A stretch of 64,000 bases of DNA from Paramecium octaurelia (Eukaryota; Ciliophora; Oligohymenophorea; Peniculida; Parameciidae), in NCBI GenBank assembly GCA_905182995.1, contig CAJJDP010000026.1, forward strand, positions 457,804-521,803, in the 5' to 3' direction. A program made the translations under genes and the position numbers. Positions 59,401-64,000 of the stretch are shown here, piece after piece (within the stretch, counting starts at the first letter, position 1; each line of letters opens with the position of its first letter). Below the pieces are notes generated by a model. That model was not told the DNA's origin. It was given only the letters and a program-made list of their open reading frames with translations, and did no database searches.

Positions 59401-62400
59401 TGTAGCAGTGTTAAATATTTATTTCTCAGATGAACTCGATCGTCTAATAATAGTATTTGATTTTCCTTTGGATGATAAATTGTTCCAATCTTACTCATTG
59501 TCAAATAAATGCTTGTAAATATTTGAGATGACTTCCATCGATAAACTAGGAAGGAACCCTCTTTGTTCAATAAGTCCAACCGACAACCATGAATTACTCA
59601 TTTAATTAGGAGATTATCCTAGTATAAATGTAGGTGATGAATTGATTTTCTATACTAAGTCTCTTTCTCATCTATCTTGTGAATAACCGTTATCAGTTTT
59701 TGTTCATAATTAAGTTGAACCCCCCAAAATATTGTTATAACCTTAATTAGAATTTGATGTACCAGATTATTTAATCAATCCTTGTGTTGAAACTCAGGTC
59801 TATCAAATGAATCGCATGTATGATGGAAAAAGAGCTCTGATAAATCCTTATTGGTATTATGCATCTTCAAGTGGCACCAATAAACAATTAGATGACTTCA
59901 TTGAATATCAAAATACCCTAAAGGATTTCAATCTAATAATACCTACAGGTACTCTACCAATCAATTCCAATATTACCTTTTTTGTTCAATTCTCGAACTT
60001 TTTGACTACCTCTTAAGTATAGCATTTTATTATTTCAACTCATGATGGAGATTCACCAACCATTTTATTAAATATAAAGAAGAGATACTTCACATTCCAA
60101 TAAATTCTACTTAATTTTAATATCGAAACCATTTAATGTTACAAAAAGAACAATTCAACATCTCAGAATTATGTCTATGCAGTCTAATTATTTCAAGTAG
60201 AAAAGACTCCAAAAGAAGCATCAGAATCAAATGTCAATTATGATATTACCTCCATCTAAAAGGATCATTCTATTGTAATACAAGAATATAAACTATCCCC
60301 AAACTCTAATTATACATTTTAGATTAATGTGACTAATAAAATTTCAGGTCATAATTAATTATAGACTTTTAAGATCCAAATTATATCAGCAGGTATTTTA
60401 TGTTAGTTTGATGGTATTTTAAATGTGTAATCATTTGCAAAGGATATGAATTTACTTATACAATGCAAAGATTTAGATGCGCAATTCGATTGGAATGCTG
60501 ATCCAGATATGTTTACAGAAATAGTATGTTTTGAATTAACGAGAAATCAAAAATGTATTGACATCCATAAAAATATTATACTTGTAAACACAACAGAGAA
60601 ACTACAACACATAAAAAAATTTAGTGTTGAACCACTCACAATTCAAGAATGGTCTCTTAAAGTAACTAAGAAATCAGCTAAATATCATTTTAGAGAGGTA
60701 ATTGTGTTCTTAGAGAATGAATTTAAAGTGCAAAAGGTAGAGTTTAATAGTGGCTATCTAATGAGAGATATCAACAATTTCGAATTGCTGAATTTCACCT
60801 TTGCTTTTTCTGAAGATTAATAACTAAATTTGATCGACTATTCAGTTGGGATTGTCTATGATTATCAGATTATAGACATACTTTCACCAACCTTCACCAC
60901 ATTTCAATTCAGGCTTTTTGATTATATCACTCAAATGAATAGAGGCAATTAAATTAATCTAAGGTTTAATGCATAATTTACTGACAATATTATGCCTAAT
61001 CTCTACAATCTAAATCTAAATCTCAACTAACCTGTTCCATGTTAATAATTATAGATTAATTAAATAGATCTGCAAAATAATGTGAACTACTATTCAATTG
61101 CTGCTATTTGTGACTATTCAAAAAACTTCCCATACTCCTATTAGTTGAAGTACTTCTATAGGGAATCTGATTATCATCAATACTTGAAGTCTTAATCTGA
61201 TTACTCCATTACATTTTAATAGTATTAAACCTCAAATAAATTTGAATTATCACTCCCCTCCTCAATGAATTCATCAAATATCAATATTTTGGTTTAAGTT
61301 ATTCATTCAGGTGGATCGATTACTAATATTTATTAAAAGTTTAATGTACAAAAGAATAAGTTGAATTGCTCTCTTAATTTTAATTAATCATTAAGTCTCC
61401 AAATCAAAATCAGTTTACTCTTCGAAGCTTATAATAATGAATGTTTGAATTTAACACTTACTATTTTAGATTACCTAAAATAGATGTTATTTACAGCAAA
61501 AAAACAAGATAAATAACTAATATTATCCTCAGTTAAATTATTTAGACTAATCTAAACTTCAAATTAAATGGATAAAGGATAGATTAGATTATTGGAAGAA
61601 CAAAAACAAGAAGGAACTGACAAATGCTTTGATAAAGTTAAAAAACATTTTATTGTTTATGGAATACCTTAACAATAAAATGAAAGCTAAATTCAAATAA
61701 AGAACAATATCATCAACAATGTAGTTTTAATCAAAAATTTAATATCTTCCTCCTTACTTGAACTCTAATCCATTCTTCTGTAATTGAGTAGTATTTAATT
61801 GTTCTGGGATTAATAATTAGAATAAAACAAAGAATTTTCAATAGACTCCTTGCAGTCCTCTTTAATTTTAATCGATGATATCTTTTAAGATATTTCATAA
61901 ATCAATTAACCTGATGAAGTGATGTTAAACCAAAGCATGATTTTACTTGATTAAATTAATATAATTGTGTCAATCATCTAAGAAAAAGCAATAGTTGATG
62001 GCATACATTAGGATTTCCAAGGGGTTTCATTTAATCTGTCCTTAAAAAGAATTAGCAAAAAGCATTTAAATTAATTACTTAATCTAGATATCAATGCATT
62101 TGATTTCTTAGTTTCCTTTTGCTAACTAGAATAAATGAACTTAGTATTTAATCCCTATCTGTTTTCCTCCAATTTTTCATTCAATTCATTAGACCATTCA
62201 AATGATTCCGAAATCCAGATTGTTGATCAACCATTGAAAATAGTTTCTTTAAAGAACTATTTCAAAAAGAAACCCTACATATTGATCGATTAACTAGAAA
62301 ACTACATCATTAGTTTTAATAATTACACAGTTTGTAAAAGTGATTTAAGTATTATCGAAGAATTCGATCTGATTTGTATAGTTAAAACAACCAACAAAGA

Positions 62401-63372
62401 AATTAAAAAATGCACACTCATATAACAATACGATGAATCCTTAAATGAGACTTTAGTAGCCTGCCAATGTAATTATTTAGGAGAAGTTTTCTTATTGAAA
62501 TCAGTCATAATGGATAATGCTATAGAATATATTGATACTCCAACAATTAAGTAAAAAGCAAAAAATTAAATTGGTCTTCTTACTGGTGATCCTCTATTCA
62601 TTATTATTAATATCTATTGTTTTATTACTTTAATAGCATATTCCTATTACATTTATCAGGAATTAAAAATTCAGAAATAAGGCATAATCAAGCAGTAATG
62701 CGAAATCAGCTCGTTTAGATAATCTATACATCTATACCCTGGAAATTTATAGATTTTTAAGAAAGAATTGAAGGTAATTGTATCTTAATATCTATTTAGT
62801 ACTTGCATCAGATAACAGCTCTTTTTTATCATGAAGTCAATCATACTAAATTAAGTAAAGGTATATTAAGCACATTTTCTTTAATCAGCTTTGTATTCTT
62901 GCTATTTTTGCTTGAGTTTTCAAATTTAGAAATTCAAAAGATTTGGATATATGTAATTTTTATGTTTATAAATTGCATTCTTTTTGAAATGGCTAGAGGA
63001 ATCTTGAAAATACTGAGGGTATTGTCTCGATTTGGAAAAATAATAAAAATTGTGTGTGCAATAGTCTAGGTGGTATTGCTCTTCTCTCCTTCAATTGAAT
63101 ACATAGTTGGTTTTAGGTAAAAAGATGTATAAATCAATTTTAGTTAGCAAATAGAATGGGATATAGTGACTATAATTATTGTCTTCTTAAGTTGTTTGAT
63201 AGTAATCTTTGTCATTTTAGAGCCAATAATTGCTTATATAAGAATATTTTTGTATAATTTGATACTGCCAAGTATAAAATCCAATTAACTAAATCCTTTG
63301 CATCACTTGCTATACTTCTTTATATTCCATGAAAACTTAGAAAGTGAATTATCCTAATATAAGTTGATTTGA
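53479..63372 (+). CDS. Giant cysteine-rich, REJ-like multipass surface protein
   Basis: The start at 53479 (MINQFIKGSVILGFMNLIVA) gives a signal-like N-terminus; ATG 53521 in frame is the alternative. Order: non-repeated N-terminal block to about 54080; an array of furin/growth-factor-receptor-type Cys-rich units to about 59300 (pattern CHxSCxxC...NCxxC...CxCxxGYY); a non-repeated ectodomain to about 62560 that contains a stretch resembling REJ domains (LLIQCKDLDAQFDWNADPD ... EIVCFELTRNQKCIDI); then membrane helices (FIIINIYCFITLIAYSYYIY, FSLISFVFLLFLLEF, IWIYVIFMFINCILFEMA, IIIVFLSCLIVIFVILEP). REJ plus several helices recalls polycystin-1-like proteins, but no GPS or channel domain was identified. 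Many phase-1 introns lie at one place in the repeat. Stop TGA 63370. Confidence 0.75.
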
Positions 63373-63474
63373 TATTATTATATATATAATATTAATGTGA
63401 GAATTGTTTATATATAATAATTTAATATTTGTTAACGAGTACAAATATTATCATTTTATTCATTTAACTCTAAA

Positions 63475-64000
63475 TCAAAAAACAACATATTTGTCAAATA
63501 TTTAATCCAACTTATAATGTTGAATAAAGAAATAGACAAAATGGAATAGTGGATTCAGTTGTTGGCTTTTAATACTCTATATTATTAGTTTATAAATCTG
63601 TATTCTGACAAAAATAATCAATGGATCGTATATGAAATAGGTCAGAACTATTGTCCCTCCTATTATCACACATATCATATAATTAATGTAGGCTGAGTCC
63701 TAGGTGCTAAAATATTAATGATTTTTATAACTTACTTAATCATAAGTGTATAAATGAACAAAATGTAAGAAATAATTTGCAACAAAATCAAAATACAGAC
63801 TATAAGCATAGCAAGTTTCCCACCAAATCTATATATTGCCTAAAGCAACTTAAATATAAATCTCATTAATAGGATCACCGAAAAATTGATGAAGAATACC
63901 ATTTTTAATAGCAATTAATCTGAAAATGCAGTTAATAAGAAAATTGCCATTGGATTCAGAAAACTAAGTTCAGTGAAAAATTGTAGGAATCTATAACTCT
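63475..64000 (-). CDS. C-terminal end of a third giant Cys-rich/REJ-like paralog (partial)
   Basis: The minus frame ends at TGA 63475 and is collinear with the C-terminus of the plus gene: IYRFGGKLAMLIVC against LSRFGKIIKIVC, RIQIYKLIIQSIKSQQLNPL against RIFLYNLILPSIKSNQLNPL, and VYFFIQH against LYFFIFH. One 29-nt intron near 63715 keeps the frame. Three hydrophobic segments are visible. The rest lies beyond the window. The two genes are tail to tail with 102 bp between stops, an inverted duplication of an ancestral gene. Confidence 0.8.

Noticed and set aside
1-64000. Widespread in-frame TAA/TAG as evidence that most genes are pseudogenes
   Set aside because: Under the ciliate code these are Gln. 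TGA-free frames with exact intron arithmetic and recognisable domains show the genes are intact.
1-64000. tRNA, rRNA, telomeric repeats or retroelement genes
   Set aside because: I looked for cloverleaf arms, C4A2/C3A3-type telomere repeats and reverse-transcriptase motifs and saw none I could support.

Overview
The window is somatic (macronuclear-type) DNA of a ciliate, almost certainly a Paramecium. TAA and TAG are read as glutamine throughout and only TGA stops. Introns are 18-31 nt, and the DNA is AT-rich. Where I could fix gene ends, the coding length after removing these tiny introns is an exact multiple of three, which supports the models. Coordinates come from hand translation; introns and starts are inferred.

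Layout. (1) 1-10187, minus: a giant cysteine-rich surface protein, cut by the window edge and inflated by two unmerged contig overlaps. (2) 11917-23295: a compact run of housekeeping and ciliary genes: coiled-coil protein, SAXO-like protein, two unknown or CID-type proteins, a PH plus permuted-papain protein, an RCK/MAK-type kinase, a UBE2H-type E2, a CK1 kinase and a type I membrane protein. (3) 24937-27289: CEP104, a ciliary-tip protein. (4) 27252-45025: a recombining cluster that repeats the 3' end of CEP104 together with a downstream gene family, here called Z. Z proteins have a CxxH...CxxC zinc site, a coiled coil and a ubiquitin-like C-terminal domain. Four complete distinct Z genes are seen, one is cut by a gap and one is a reverse-complement duplicate. 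The core is a 2545-bp inverted repeat with apparently identical arms around a 2.07-kb spacer. (5) 45245-52732: two unknown proteins, an MFS transporter, a small protein, DCP2 and an LRR protein whose end overlaps that of DCP2. (6) 53479-63372, plus: a complete relative of the giant protein in (1). A third relative starts at 63475 on the minus strand and converges on it.

The most interesting region is the Z cluster. Its genes share an almost identical N-terminal half (zinc site and coiled coil) but have diverged ubiquitin-like C-terminal halves. In the palindrome the arms carry the shared half and the spacer carries two different C-terminal halves facing inward, so inversion of the spacer would swap the C-termini. 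The assembly here is fragmented: there are five single-N joins and one 237-bp gap, and four of these six joins carry 1.2-1.45 kb of repeated contig-end sequence. Copy number and order need long reads.
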